The notes: generated from the sequence alone by a model not told the origin. A DNA stretch of 36,475 bases from Sphingomonas sp. AR_OL41 (GCF_029911635.1 NZ_JARYTI010000047.1:1-36475); one strand, 5' to 3'. Positions 6,956-14,462 are shown, counted from the first letter of the stretch. Numbers and translations are program-made.

Positions 6956-7504
6956 CTAGCTGAACACGTCGGACAGGTTTTCGCCGGCGCCGGGATCGAG
7001 CGGATCGGGGCCATAGTCATTGTCCCCCGTCGTGCCCGGCAGGCAAAACCAGACGAGCAACATGATCGCGCCGCCGAAACTGACCAGCACCAGCAGGAAG
7101 CCGATCCCCATCAGCGCGAACTGCCCGGTCGGAATCGCCATCAGCATAGACGCGGCGCCGAGCGCATAAGGAACCAGCGGCGACAGGATCCACCACCCGC
7201 TGCGGTTGGCATCGTGCAAACGGCGGACGCCGACCGCGAGGCTGGGAATGAAGGTGCCGAGCAGCAGCAGCGTGGTAAGAACGCCGGCGCTGGTCGCGAA
7301 GCCGTAGCTGGCACGCGTGCCGCCGGGCGTCAGCGTTTCGCCGGGACCTACAGTCGTGCGGCCACCCAGGCCGAGAACGCTGTCCAGGATCAACATCACG
7401 ACGAGCGCGATGATGATGAACAGGAAGTACATCCAATATTCCTTGCGTCGCGAACGCCCGCTGAACTGCGCGTAGCGCTTCAGCGGCATCAGCATCCATT
7501 CCAT
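6956..7504 (-). CDS. DUF805 family inner-membrane protein
   Basis: A 182-residue protein. The ATG at 7504 is preferred over the adjacent GTG at 7507 because of spacing to AGGGGG. The N-terminus MEWMLMPLKRYAQFSGRSRRKEYWMYFL is the signature of the DUF805 family (an amphipathic start, then FxGRxxRxEYW and a first membrane helix). Further helices lie at about residues 65-95, 105-125 and 130-150. VRRLHDANRSGWW, another family hallmark (RRLHD-x-x-x-SGWW), lies near residue 95. The C-terminus is soluble and acidic with GDNDYGPDP. The family is of unknown function. It stands alone next to the tRNA and is probably host core rather than island. Confidence 0.9.
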   Translation of the reverse strand: MEWMLMPLKRYAQFSGRSRRKEYWMYFLFIIIALVVMLILDSVLGLGGRTTVGPGETLTPGGTRASYGFATSAGVLTTLLLLGTFIPSLAVGVRRLHDANRSGWWILSPLVPYALGAASMLMAIPTGQFALMGIGFLLVLVSFGGAIMLLVWFCLPGTTGDNDYGPDPLDPGAGENLSDVFS

Positions 7505-7610
7505 CACAATCCCCCTGTCGGATTTGCCGTAACGGCGACGCCGGCGAAGATGCGCCGAAGGGCCGTCACGTGCAATCTGTTGGCGCCCCGGTTACGGCGT
7601 TTGGGTCCGA

Positions 7611-9119
7611 TCAGCTGCGCGGCGCCTGCCGCCGATAGCTCAGCGCCTCGGCGATGTGGATTCGCCCCACCCCGGCGCTCCCGGCGAGATCGGCGATGGT
7701 GCGCGCGACGCGCAGGATGCGGGTATAGCCGCGCGCCGACAGCCGCATCGCCTCCGACGCCTGGGCGAGCAGCGTGCGACCGGGCTGGTCAGGCGTCGCG
7801 ACGGCTTCGAGCAAAGTCCCGTCGACCTCGGCATTGGTGCGGATCGGGTGATCGGCGTAACGCGCCGCCTGGACCGCGCGCGCCGCCGCAACGCGCGCGG
7901 CGACTTGCGCCGACCCTTCGGCCGGCGGCGGCAGGACGAGATCGGCGGCACTGAGCGCGGCGACTTCGACATGCAGGTCGATACGATCGAGCAGCGGGCC
8001 GGAGACCTTGGCCTGATAGTCGGCAGCGCAGCGCGGCGCGCGCGAACAGGCCAGCGCGGCATCGCCGAGATGGCCGCATTTGCACGGGTTCATCGCCGCG
8101 ACGAGCTGGATGCGGCTGGGAAAGGTGACATGGGCATTGGCGCGGGCGATGCTGACCGTGCCCGTTTCGAGCGGCTGGCGCAGCGAATCAAGCACCGCGC
8201 GCTGGAATTCGGGCAGCTCGTCGAGGAACAGCACGCCGAGATGGGCGAGGCTGACCTCGCCCGGCCGCACGCGCAGCCCGCCACCGACCAGCGCCGCCAT
8301 CGACGCCGAATGATGCGGCGCGCGGAACGGCCGGGTGCGCGTCAGCCGCCCGCCGACCAGCGTGCCCGCGACGCTGGCGACCATCGACACTTCTAGCGCC
8401 TCGGCGGCGTCGAGCGGCGGCAGGATGCCGGGGAGGCACGCCGCCATCAGCGACTTGCCCGCGCCCGGCGGGCCGACCATGACGAGGTTGTGACCGCCGG
8501 CGGCGGCGATCTCCAGCGCGCGCTTGGCGGTCTCCTGCCCTTTGACCTGGGCGAGGTCAGGACCGATGACCGCGTCGTCCGCCTCGCCGGGCTGCGGCGC
8601 GCCGAGCAGCCCGTGGCCCTTGAGGTGGTTGAGCAGCGACAGGATATCGGGCGCGGCGACGATCTGGATCGATCCGGCCCAGGCGGCCTCGGCGCCCTGC
8701 GCCGCCGGGCAGACCAGCCCCTTGCCGATCGCCGACGCGTGCAGCGCGGCAAGCAGCACGCCGGGCGACGGCGCGATCCGTGCGTCGAGGCCGAGTTCGC
8801 CGACCACCACATAATCGGCCAGCGTCTCGGCATCGACCACGCCCATCGCGGCGAGCAGACCGACCGCGATCGGCAGGTCGAAATGCGTACCTTCCTTGGG
8901 CAGATCGGCCGGCGACAGGTTGACGACAATGCGCTTGGGCGGGAGCGCGAGACCAAGCGCGGCAATCGCCCCGCGCACACGCTCGCGGCTTTCCGCCACC
9001 GCCTTGTCGGCGAGGCCGACCACGTTGAACGCGGGCAAGCCGGCGATGAGCTGGACCTGCACCTCGACCGCCCGCGCCTCGAGCCCGAGATACGCCACCG
9101 TCGATACGCTCGCGACCAT
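7611..9119 (-). CDS. comM: ComM/YifB family Mg-chelatase-like AAA+ ATPase
   Basis: A 502-residue protein. ComM is a hexameric helicase that promotes branch migration during integration of DNA taken up by natural transformation. The N-terminal domain (VSTVAYLGLEARAVEVQVQL, GLPAFNVVGLADKAVAESRERVR, then NLSPADLPKEG) is the family's ChlI-like domain. The AAA+ core has Walker A GPPGAGKS at 216-223 and Walker B VLFLDE at 296-301. AAMNPCKCGHLGD carries the conserved Cys-containing loop. The C-terminal domain ends with RGYTRILRVARTIADLAG and LSYRRQAP. Length and motifs are complete, so it should be active. Its 5' end and leader exist as a second partial copy about 1 kb upstream. Confidence 0.95.
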   Translation of the reverse strand: MVASVSTVAYLGLEARAVEVQVQLIAGLPAFNVVGLADKAVAESRERVRGAIAALGLALPPKRIVVNLSPADLPKEGTHFDLPIAVGLLAAMGVVDAETLADYVVVGELGLDARIAPSPGVLLAALHASAIGKGLVCPAAQGAEAAWAGSIQIVAAPDILSLLNHLKGHGLLGAPQPGEADDAVIGPDLAQVKGQETAKRALEIAAAGGHNLVMVGPPGAGKSLMAACLPGILPPLDAAEALEVSMVASVAGTLVGGRLTRTRPFRAPHHSASMAALVGGGLRVRPGEVSLAHLGVLFLDELPEFQRAVLDSLRQPLETGTVSIARANAHVTFPSRIQLVAAMNPCKCGHLGDAALACSRAPRCAADYQAKVSGPLLDRIDLHVEVAALSAADLVLPPPAEGSAQVAARVAAARAVQAARYADHPIRTNAEVDGTLLEAVATPDQPGRTLLAQASEAMRLSARGYTRILRVARTIADLAGSAGVGRIHIAEALSYRRQAPRS

Positions 9120-9196
9120 TTACCTGCCCCCCGGAAGCAACACGAACATAGCGTGAATTCGCGCGCGGGGAAGTTCCCGCGAAACCCGTCTTGCCA
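9024..9196 (-). repeat. Direct repeat, copy A (comM 5' end and leader)
   Basis: This 173-bp stretch covers the first ~32 codons of comM and about 77 bp upstream. It matches 10087-10262 in the same orientation, with roughly a dozen substitutions and a 3-bp difference in a C-run. The two copies bracket about 890 bp holding an unrelated secreted-protein gene. Confidence 0.9.
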
Positions 9197-9497
9197 ATCC
9201 GCTCGATCAGCGATGCGGTTCGCCTGAAACGTAATCTGCGCGTGCCATGCGGCGCGTGCGACCACGTCGGCGACGTAGATGCTCCCAAGGCCGAACGGTA
9301 CTTCCACTGTCAGCGGTGGAACCCCGCCCTTGAGGTAGCGGTTCCCGTTTCCTTTGCATCGTGTGCGCGGGGAAAGTTGACACGATCAAGCCGACCCCGG
9401 CCAAGCGAGATAACCCGACATGGACAGCGTTCGAATCGGATTGGGGAAAGCTGGTGACACCTCTAAGAGACTAATGAAAATAAGGGGAGAACTGAGC
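9120..9497. other. 378-bp gap upstream of comM
   Basis: 9120-9196 is the comM leader and part of repeat copy A. From 9197 to 9497 I see no gene; short open frames on both strands lack ribosome binding sites and family resemblance. The stretch ends in AAGGGGAGA, the ribosome binding site of the secreted protein at 9498. Confidence 0.5.
9144..9158. promoter_or_regulatory. Possible LexA-like site before comM
   Basis: GAAC-N7-GAAT lies 25 bp upstream of the comM start. The alphaproteobacterial LexA box is GTTC-N7-GTTC (read on the other strand GAAC-N7-GAAC), so this is one mismatch away. The same site is kept in the duplicated copy at 10210-10224. From memory, comM is reported in some alphaproteobacterial SOS regulons. 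A one-mismatch match of this short motif can occur by chance. Confidence 0.35.
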
Positions 9498-10019
9498 ATG
9501 ATCCGCTTTGTGGTCGCCACAATCATGTTGTTTGCCATTCCTAGCGCAGCAGATGCGCAAACCGGATCAACAGCGACGATGAAGCTGTTGATGGCTGACA
9601 TCGCGCCCACAGCTGAGATCGGAAGCCCAGCCGAGAGGAAAGAACTTATCACCGCAATAAAGGCATATTGTAGCGAACTGGCGAGCGCATACCCGAGAAA
9701 CTCACCCAGCGAAGATCAGTGGCTCGTTGCCGAGTTAGCAGGTGACTCCAACCGGATCACGCTCGCTCTCAGCTCGTCCGAATTCGGACGACGTATGGCT
9801 AAGCAATTTGTCGATGGCTGCCAGACATGGACCACCTATCTGGACAAGATGGATGACATGAAGGGGTATGTCGGCCTGGCACACACATTCCTGATTTTCT
9901 CCGACGGCACTGACAATTACGCTCGCAAAAACAATGTCGATGTCGATCGGTTCGCTTTGAAAGCAATTCCGAAGGAAACAGCCAAAGCGCTGCTCGCGGT
10001 TGCGCTACGCCGCTCTTAA
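9498..10019 (+). CDS. Secreted protein of unknown function inside the comM duplication
   Basis: A 173-residue protein. The ATG at 9498 was chosen because GGGGAG precedes it and a signal peptide follows directly (MIRFVVATIMLFAIPSAADAQ). The mature part is about 150 residues, mainly helical by composition, with two Cys (YCSEL and DGCQTW) that may pair, and no membrane segment. The segment AERKELITAIKAYCSELASAYP and the C-terminal KAIPKETAKALLAVALRRS do not match any family I know. Base composition is visibly less GC-rich than the neighbours (many AAA, AAT and ATT codons), which suggests recent acquisition. An intrinsic terminator follows the stop. The gene sits alone between two copies of the comM 5' region. 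Confidence 0.75.
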   Translation: MIRFVVATIMLFAIPSAADAQTGSTATMKLLMADIAPTAEIGSPAERKELITAIKAYCSELASAYPRNSPSEDQWLVAELAGDSNRITLALSSSEFGRRMAKQFVDGCQTWTTYLDKMDDMKGYVGLAHTFLIFSDGTDNYARKNNVDVDRFALKAIPKETAKALLAVALRRS

Positions 10020-10026
10020 AACGCCG

Positions 10027-10050
10027 AAACCGCGGATTTTAGCGGTTTTC
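10027..10050 (+). terminator. Intrinsic terminator after the secreted-protein gene
   Basis: AAACCGC and GCGGTTT flank an 8-nt loop, starting 8 nt after the TAA stop, and the T-run TTTTCTCT begins in the second arm. It fits a Rho-independent terminator for the gene at 9498-10019, which makes that gene a self-contained unit. Confidence 0.65.
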
Positions 10051-10086
10051 TCTGATGGAATGAGAACCGTTTGCGTAAGCTACACT

Positions 10087-10183
10087 GTTGAACGCCGGGA
10101 GGCCGGCGATGAGTTGCACCTGCACCTCTGCAGCCCGCGCCTCGAGCCCGAGATACGCCACCGTCGATACGCTCGCGACCATT
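10087..10183 (-). pseudogene. Truncated 5' fragment of comM
   Basis: From the ATG at 10183 the frame encodes MVASVSTVAYLGLEARA followed by ~15 more comM residues, then runs into unrelated DNA. Only about 32 of 502 codons are present. It lacks the whole ATPase and cannot be functional. It is the coding part of repeat copy B. Confidence 0.85.
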
Positions 10184-10262
10184 CACCTGCCCCCCCCCGG
10201 AAGCAACGCGAACATAGCGTGAATTCGCGCACGGGGAAGTTCTCGCGAAACCCGTCTTGCCA
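10087..10262 (-). repeat. Direct repeat, copy B (comM 5' end and leader)
   Basis: The partner of 9024-9196. The similarity begins and ends abruptly: left of 10087 the sequence is unrelated to comM, and right of 10262 it leads into the PGPGW-like gene. Copy B keeps the comM start codon and the LexA-like site. Confidence 0.9.
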
Positions 10263-10291
10263 TTCCAACACACCGCTCCCACATCGGAACG

Positions 10292-10600
10292 ATGGAGATC
10301 GAACGCCGCCACCCCGCTCTGCGCGTTGTCCAGCTCGTACTCGGCGTGATCCTGATCCTGTGCGCCGGTATCGTCGGGCCGATCCCCGGCCCCGGCGGGA
10401 TCTTCTTCTTTGCCGGCGGCATGATCCTGATCCTGCGCAATTCGCGCTGGGCGCGGCGCCAGTTCGCGCGGTGGAAGCGGCGCTGGCCCAAGACCGGCCA
10501 TGTCGTCGACCTGTCGATGCGGCGCGGCAGCGCGGTACGGCGGCGCGCACGCAGCAAGGCCGAGCTCGCCGCCGACACGGCAAGCGAGTCCGCGAATTGA
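10292..10600 (+). CDS. Small membrane protein, PGPGW-like
   Basis: A 102-residue protein with two hydrophobic segments (about residues 12-29 and 36-48) separated by the motif GPIPGPGG. The sequence then continues as a basic tail (RNSRWARRQFARWKRRWP). This is the layout of the PGPGW family of putative transmembrane proteins, though the final W of the motif is G here. The tail ends in an Ala/Glu-rich stretch. The function of the family is unknown. The gene lies 87 bp upstream of rpmH on the same strand and could be co-transcribed with it. Confidence 0.75.
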   Translation: MEIERRHPALRVVQLVLGVILILCAGIVGPIPGPGGIFFFAGGMILILRNSRWARRQFARWKRRWPKTGHVVDLSMRRGSAVRRRARSKAELAADTASESAN

Positions 10601-10687
10601 CTTTCGCGGGAGGCGCGCTTATGCGCCAGCCCAACGAGGCCGTCCTTTGGGCGGCCCTTTTCCATTCTGACGACCAGGTGATGAGCG

Positions 10688-10822
10688 ATGAAGCGGACCT
10701 TTCAACCGAGCAACCTCGTGCGTGCACGCCGCCACGGCTTTCGCTCGCGCATGGCGACGCCGGGCGGCCGCAACGTGATCCGCGCTCGCCGCAACCGCGG
10801 CCGCAAGAAGCTGTCGGCCTGA
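10688..10822 (+). CDS. rpmH: 50S ribosomal protein L34
   Basis: A 44-residue, very basic protein. The sequence MKRTFQPSNLVRARRHGF followed by RSRMATPGGRNVIRARRNRGRKKLSA is the universal L34 signature and complete in length. It is a structural component of the large ribosomal subunit. The ribosome binding site AGGTGATG lies at the usual distance upstream. Its TGA stop (10820-10822) overlaps the proposed CTG start of rnpA, and the rnpA frame stays open through all of rpmH. Confidence 0.98.
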   Translation: MKRTFQPSNLVRARRHGFRSRMATPGGRNVIRARRNRGRKKLSA

Positions 10823-11169
10823 ACACGCTGACGCGCCGCGCGGATTTCCTCGCGGCGAATAGCGGCAAACGTGCACCGATGCCGGGCTTCGTCCTGCTGG
10901 TGCGCGACCGGGAAGACGGCGATCCGATGATGCGGATCGGCTATACGGTGACCAAGAAGATCGGCGGCGCGGTGGTACGCAACCGCATGAAGCGCCGCCT
11001 TCGTGCCCTCGCGCGAGAATTACTGCCCGAATCGGGCGTGCGCGGTGCCGACCATGTGCTGATCGGCCGCGCCGGCGGGATCGAACGCGATTTCGCGACG
11101 CTGCGCGGCGAACTGGTCAAGGCGCTCGGCAAGATCGCGCGGCCGGCGCGCGACCGGACCCAGCCCTGA
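10819..11169 (+). CDS. rnpA: Ribonuclease P protein component
   Basis: A 116-residue protein that assists the RNase P RNA in 5' maturation of tRNAs. Family features: TRRADFLAANSGKRAPMPGFVLL near the start, then IGYTVTKKIGGAVVRNRMKRRLRAL, which carries the RNR motif. The start is unusual. Homology begins at about Leu-Asn-Thr-Leu-Thr, where the only codon in a plausible place is CTG at 10819, in a CTGA overlap with the rpmH stop, as an ATGA overlap with one base changed. The nearest in-frame ATG (10681) would add 46 residues, read through the whole of rpmH in another frame, and sit too close to the rpmH ribosome binding site. Start uncertain, function certain. Confidence 0.9.
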   Translation: MNTLTRRADFLAANSGKRAPMPGFVLLVRDREDGDPMMRIGYTVTKKIGGAVVRNRMKRRLRALARELLPESGVRGADHVLIGRAGGIERDFATLRGELVKALGKIARPARDRTQP

Positions 11170-11172
11170 TCG

Positions 11173-11385
11173 ATGCTGACCCGGCTGCTCATCGCGCTGG
11201 TCCGCTTCTGGCAGATCGGCCCATCGGTCGTGTTGCCGCCCTCCTGCCGTTACGACCCGACGTGTTCGCGCTATGCAATCGAGGCGCTTCGCCGCTATGG
11301 CGCGCTCAAGGGCGGGTGGCTGGCGGCCAGACGAATCGCGCGGTGCCATCCCTGGGGCGGACATGGTTATGACCCCGTCCCGTGA
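11173..11385 (+). CDS. yidD: Membrane protein insertion efficiency factor YidD
   Basis: A 70-residue protein. An amphipathic N-terminus (LTRLLIALVRFWQIGPSVVLPPSCRYDPTCSRYAIEALRRYG) is followed by KGGWLAARRIARCHPWGGHGYDPVP. The three conserved Cys (PSCRYDPTCS and RCHPW) and the closing GGxDPVP-type motif identify the family. It aids YidC-dependent insertion at the inner membrane. It starts 3 bp after rnpA and precedes yidC, the standard bacterial order. Confidence 0.97.
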   Translation: MLTRLLIALVRFWQIGPSVVLPPSCRYDPTCSRYAIEALRRYGALKGGWLAARRIARCHPWGGHGYDPVP

Positions 11386-11418
11386 CATTGCGCGCCTAAG
11401 CCAAACAGGAATTTCCAG

Positions 11419-13164
11419 GTGAACGAAGAACAGAGGAACTGGGTGCTGTTCGCGGTGCTCGCCGCGCTGGTGCTGATTGGCGGCCAATTTCTCACCGCGC
11501 GGTTCTTTCCCACGGCCAACCCGCCGGTGACGCAGGTCGCGGGCGGCAAGACGACACCCGTGTCGAGCGCACCGGTAACGACGCCGGCCAAGGCGCGCGA
11601 CCGCAACAAGGTGCTGGCCGAGACGCCGCGCGTGAAGATCGTCACGCCGTCGCTCAACGGCTCGATCAACCTGAAGGGCGCGCGGATCGACGATCTGGTG
11701 CTGCCGACCTACAAGGAAACCATCGCCAAGGATTCGGCGCCGGTCCGGCTGTTCTCGCCCTCGGGCACCGACAATGCCTATTTCGCCAATTTCGGCTGGA
11801 CCGGCGACGGCGTCGTCGTGCCCGGCCCCGACACGGTGTTCACCGCCAGCGCGCCGGTGCTGACGCCGGGCAAGCCGGTGACGCTGAGCTGGACCAACGC
11901 CAGCAACCAGCGCTTCGACATCACCATCGCGGTCGATGCCAAGTTCATGTTCACGGTCACGCAACAGGTCAGCAATGCCGGCGCCGCGCCGATCTCGGTC
12001 AAGCCCTATGCGCTGGTCTCGCGCCACGGCCCGGGCACCGATCTCGACACCTGGACCAACCATGTCGGCCCGATCGGCGTGTTCGGCAGCGGTGCCGAAT
12101 ATGACATCACCTACAAGAATCTCGACGGCCAGGAGCCGGGCTTTTTCGCCAAGCTGTTCGGCAATAGCGGCAAGCCGGGCGAGAATCATTTCGACGCGAC
12201 TGGCGGCTGGGCCGGCTTCGGCGACAAATATTGGCTCGCCGCGCTGATCCCCGACCAGAAGGCGGGGGTTCACCTCGGCTTCGCCGCGGCCGTGGACGGC
12301 CAGTACCAGGCCGATGTGACGCGCGCGGCCACCGTCGTCGCGCCGGGCAAAGCGATTGCCGTGACAACCCGCCTGTTCGGCGGCGCCAAGGAAGTCGCGA
12401 CGCTCAACGCCTATACCGACGACCCCAAGACCGGCATCGCGCATTTCGACAATGCGATCGACTGGGGCTGGTTCCGCATCGTCGAGAAGCCGATCTTCAC
12501 CTATCTCGACTGGCTGTTCCGCCTGGTCGGCAATTTCGGCGTCGCGATCATCCTGCTGACGATCACGATCCGTGCGCTGATCTTCCCGATCGCGCAGCGC
12601 CAGTTCGCCTCGATGGCGGCGATGAAGGCGATCCAGCCCAAGATGAAGGCGCTGCAGGAGCGCTACAAGGACGACAAGGCACGCCAGCAGCAGGAAGTGA
12701 TGGCGCTGTACAAGGCGGAAGGCGTCAACCCGCTCGCCGGCTGCCTGCCGACCTTCCTGCAGATCCCGATCATGTATTCGCTCTACAAGGTGCTGCTGCT
12801 GACGATCGAAATGCGTCACCAGCCGTTCGTGCTGTGGATCAAGGATCTGTCCGCGCCCGACCCGCTGACCCCGCTCAACCTGTTCGGCGTGCTGCAGTTC
12901 CACCCGCCGACGATGATCGCGATCGGCGTGATCCCGATCCTGCTCGGCGTGTCGATGTACTTCCAGTTCAAGCTCAACCCGGCGCCGATGGACGAGGCGC
13001 AGAAGCAGGTCTTCGCGATCATGCCCTGGGTGCTGATGTTCGTGATGGCGGGGTTCGCGGTCGGCCTGCAGGTCTACTGGATCACCTCGAACTGCATCAC
13101 CATCCTGCAGCAGCGGCTGCTTTATTCGCGGCATCCGGGATTGAAGACGGCGGTGGTGAAGTGA
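11419..13164 (+). CDS. yidC: Membrane protein insertase YidC
   Basis: A 581-residue protein starting with GTG at 11419, with AGGA 8 nt upstream. The first membrane helix is at residues ~7-25 (NWVLFAVLAALVLIGGQFL). A periplasmic beta-rich domain spans ~60-350. The conserved insertase core follows with five helices from ~365: WLFRLVGNFGVAIILLTITIRALIFPIAQRQF carries the Arg of the hydrophilic groove. NPLAGCLPTFLQIPIMYSLYKVL and the closing VYWITSNCITILQQ are further hallmarks. It inserts and folds inner-membrane proteins with or without SecYEG. Length is normal for the gram-negative form. Confidence 0.98.
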   Translation: MNEEQRNWVLFAVLAALVLIGGQFLTARFFPTANPPVTQVAGGKTTPVSSAPVTTPAKARDRNKVLAETPRVKIVTPSLNGSINLKGARIDDLVLPTYKETIAKDSAPVRLFSPSGTDNAYFANFGWTGDGVVVPGPDTVFTASAPVLTPGKPVTLSWTNASNQRFDITIAVDAKFMFTVTQQVSNAGAAPISVKPYALVSRHGPGTDLDTWTNHVGPIGVFGSGAEYDITYKNLDGQEPGFFAKLFGNSGKPGENHFDATGGWAGFGDKYWLAALIPDQKAGVHLGFAAAVDGQYQADVTRAATVVAPGKAIAVTTRLFGGAKEVATLNAYTDDPKTGIAHFDNAIDWGWFRIVEKPIFTYLDWLFRLVGNFGVAIILLTITIRALIFPIAQRQFASMAAMKAIQPKMKALQERYKDDKARQQQEVMALYKAEGVNPLAGCLPTFLQIPIMYSLYKVLLLTIEMRHQPFVLWIKDLSAPDPLTPLNLFGVLQFHPPTMIAIGVIPILLGVSMYFQFKLNPAPMDEAQKQVFAIMPWVLMFVMAGFAVGLQVYWITSNCITILQQRLLYSRHPGLKTAVVK

Positions 13165-13174
13165 CGGTCTCTCT

Positions 13175-13310
13175 AATTCCTCCCCGAAACGGGGAGGGGG
13201 ACCGCCGACCGCAGGTCGGTGGTGGAGGGGCTTGGAGCGCGATGCGCTGGCAGCCCGCTCCAAGCCCCTCCACCACTTCGTGGCCCCCCTCCCCGTTCCG
13301 GGGAGGAATT
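13175..13310. repeat. Large imperfect inverted repeat between yidC and engB
   Basis: Arms of about 55-65 nt begin and end with AATTCCTCCCC and GGGGAGGAATT and share CGGGGAGGGGG and TGGTGGAGGGGCTTGGAGCG. Each arm also contains smaller hairpins, such as CCCCGAAACGGGG, ACCGACC-type and CCACTTCGTGG. The whole folds into one long hairpin around 13241-13255. It looks like a REP or MITE-type element; very similar GGGGAGG units are frequent in sphingomonad genomes as I recall. It probably ends the yidC transcript, and its right end supplies the engB ribosome binding site. Confidence 0.8.
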
Positions 13311-13312
13311 TA

Positions 13313-13945
13313 GTGTTCACCGACGAAGCCCTCGAAGCCGCGCGCAAGACCTTTGCCGGGCCGATCGCGTTCCTGAAATCGGCGCCGACGCTCGAGTTCC
13401 TGCCCGATCCCGACGTGCCCGAGGTCGCCTTTGCCGGGCGATCCAATGTCGGCAAGTCGTCGCTGCTCAACGCGCTGACCGGGCGCAACACGCTGGCGCG
13501 CACCTCGAACACGCCGGGGCGCACGCAGGAACTGAACTTCTTCGACGTCGGCGAACCGCTGCTGATGCGGCTGGTCGACATGCCGGGCTATGGCTTTGCC
13601 AAGGCGCCACCGGCGGTGGTCAAGAAGTGGCGTTTCCTGATCAACGACTTCCTGCGCGGGCGGCAGGTGCTCAAGCGCGCGCTGGTGCTGATCGATGCGC
13701 GCCACGGCATCAAGGATGTCGACCGCGACATTCTCGAAATGCTCGACAAGGCGGCGGTGAGCTACCGCGTCGTGCTGACCAAGGCCGACAAGATCAAGGC
13801 GACCGACCTGGCCGAGGTGACGCAGCGCACGATCGACGAGGCGCGCAAGCGGAGCGCCGCGCACCCGGAGATCCTCGTCACGTCGAGCGAGACCGGACTC
13901 GGTATCGCCGAACTGCGCGCGGCGGTGCTCGAGACGCTGGGCTGA
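13313..13945 (+). CDS. engB: Ribosome biogenesis GTPase EngB/YihA/YsxC
   Basis: A 210-residue protein starting with GTG at 13313. The frame is open further upstream, but that part is the inverted repeat, and GGGGAGGA stands 5-6 nt before this GTG. GTPase motifs: G1 GRSNVGKSS, G2 around SNTPGRTQ, G3 DMPGYG, G4 TKAD and G5 SSETG. The order and the short N-terminus before G1 fit EngB, which helps assemble the 50S subunit. It follows yidC as in many alphaproteobacteria. Confidence 0.96.
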   Translation: MFTDEALEAARKTFAGPIAFLKSAPTLEFLPDPDVPEVAFAGRSNVGKSSLLNALTGRNTLARTSNTPGRTQELNFFDVGEPLLMRLVDMPGYGFAKAPPAVVKKWRFLINDFLRGRQVLKRALVLIDARHGIKDVDRDILEMLDKAAVSYRVVLTKADKIKATDLAEVTQRTIDEARKRSAAHPEILVTSSETGLGIAELRAAVLETLG

Positions 13946-13946
13946 C

Positions 13947-14405
13947 ATGACCCGGCTATCGGTCCGACCGGTCGCACGTGCGGATTACGACCAATGGCTA
14001 ACGCTATGGGATGGCTATAACGAATTTTACGGCCGCAGCGGCGCGACCGCGCTCGACCCGGCGATCACCGCGACGACATGGGCGCGCTTCTTCGACGAGG
14101 CCGAGCCGGTCCATGCGCTGGTCGCGGAGCAGGACGGCGCACTGGTCGGGCTGACGCATTATCTGTTCCACCGCAGCACCACGGCGATCGCACCAACCTG
14201 TTACCTGCAGGACCTGTTCACCAGCGCGGCGGTGCGTGGCCGCGGCGTCGGGCGGGCGCTGATCGAGGCGGTCTATGACCGCGCCCAGGCGGCCGGTGCG
14301 CCGCGTGTCTATTGGCAGACGCACGAAACCAACGCGACGGCGATGCGGCTCTACGATCAGGTCGCCGAGCGCTCGGGGTTCCTCGTTTACGGCAAGCGCT
14401 TCTGA
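13947..14405 (+). CDS. GNAT family N-acetyltransferase
   Basis: A 152-residue single-domain protein starting one base after the engB stop, so probably in the same transcript. Residues ~60-145 carry the acetyl-CoA fold: VGLTHYLFHRS, CYLQDLFTSAAVRGRGVGRALIEAVYDRAQ with the pyrophosphate-binding RGRGVG, then VYWQTHETNATAMRLYDQVAERSGFLVY. The N-terminus (RPVARADYDQWLTLWDGYNEFYG) is typical of small GNAT enzymes acting on amines or amino acids. The substrate cannot be told. Confidence 0.92.
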   Translation: MTRLSVRPVARADYDQWLTLWDGYNEFYGRSGATALDPAITATTWARFFDEAEPVHALVAEQDGALVGLTHYLFHRSTTAIAPTCYLQDLFTSAAVRGRGVGRALIEAVYDRAQAAGAPRVYWQTHETNATAMRLYDQVAERSGFLVYGKRF

Positions 14406-14462
14406 TCCGGCCGGAACGGTCCTGACGATCGGTGCGTTGAGCGCCGAACAGGAGAACGGGAC

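Noticed and set aside
11020..13581. 853-residue open frame on the minus strand opposite rnpA-yidC-engB
   Set aside because: It is antisense to four well-recognised genes, very rich in Arg, His and Asp, and has no family resemblance; long antisense frames are usual in GC-rich DNA.
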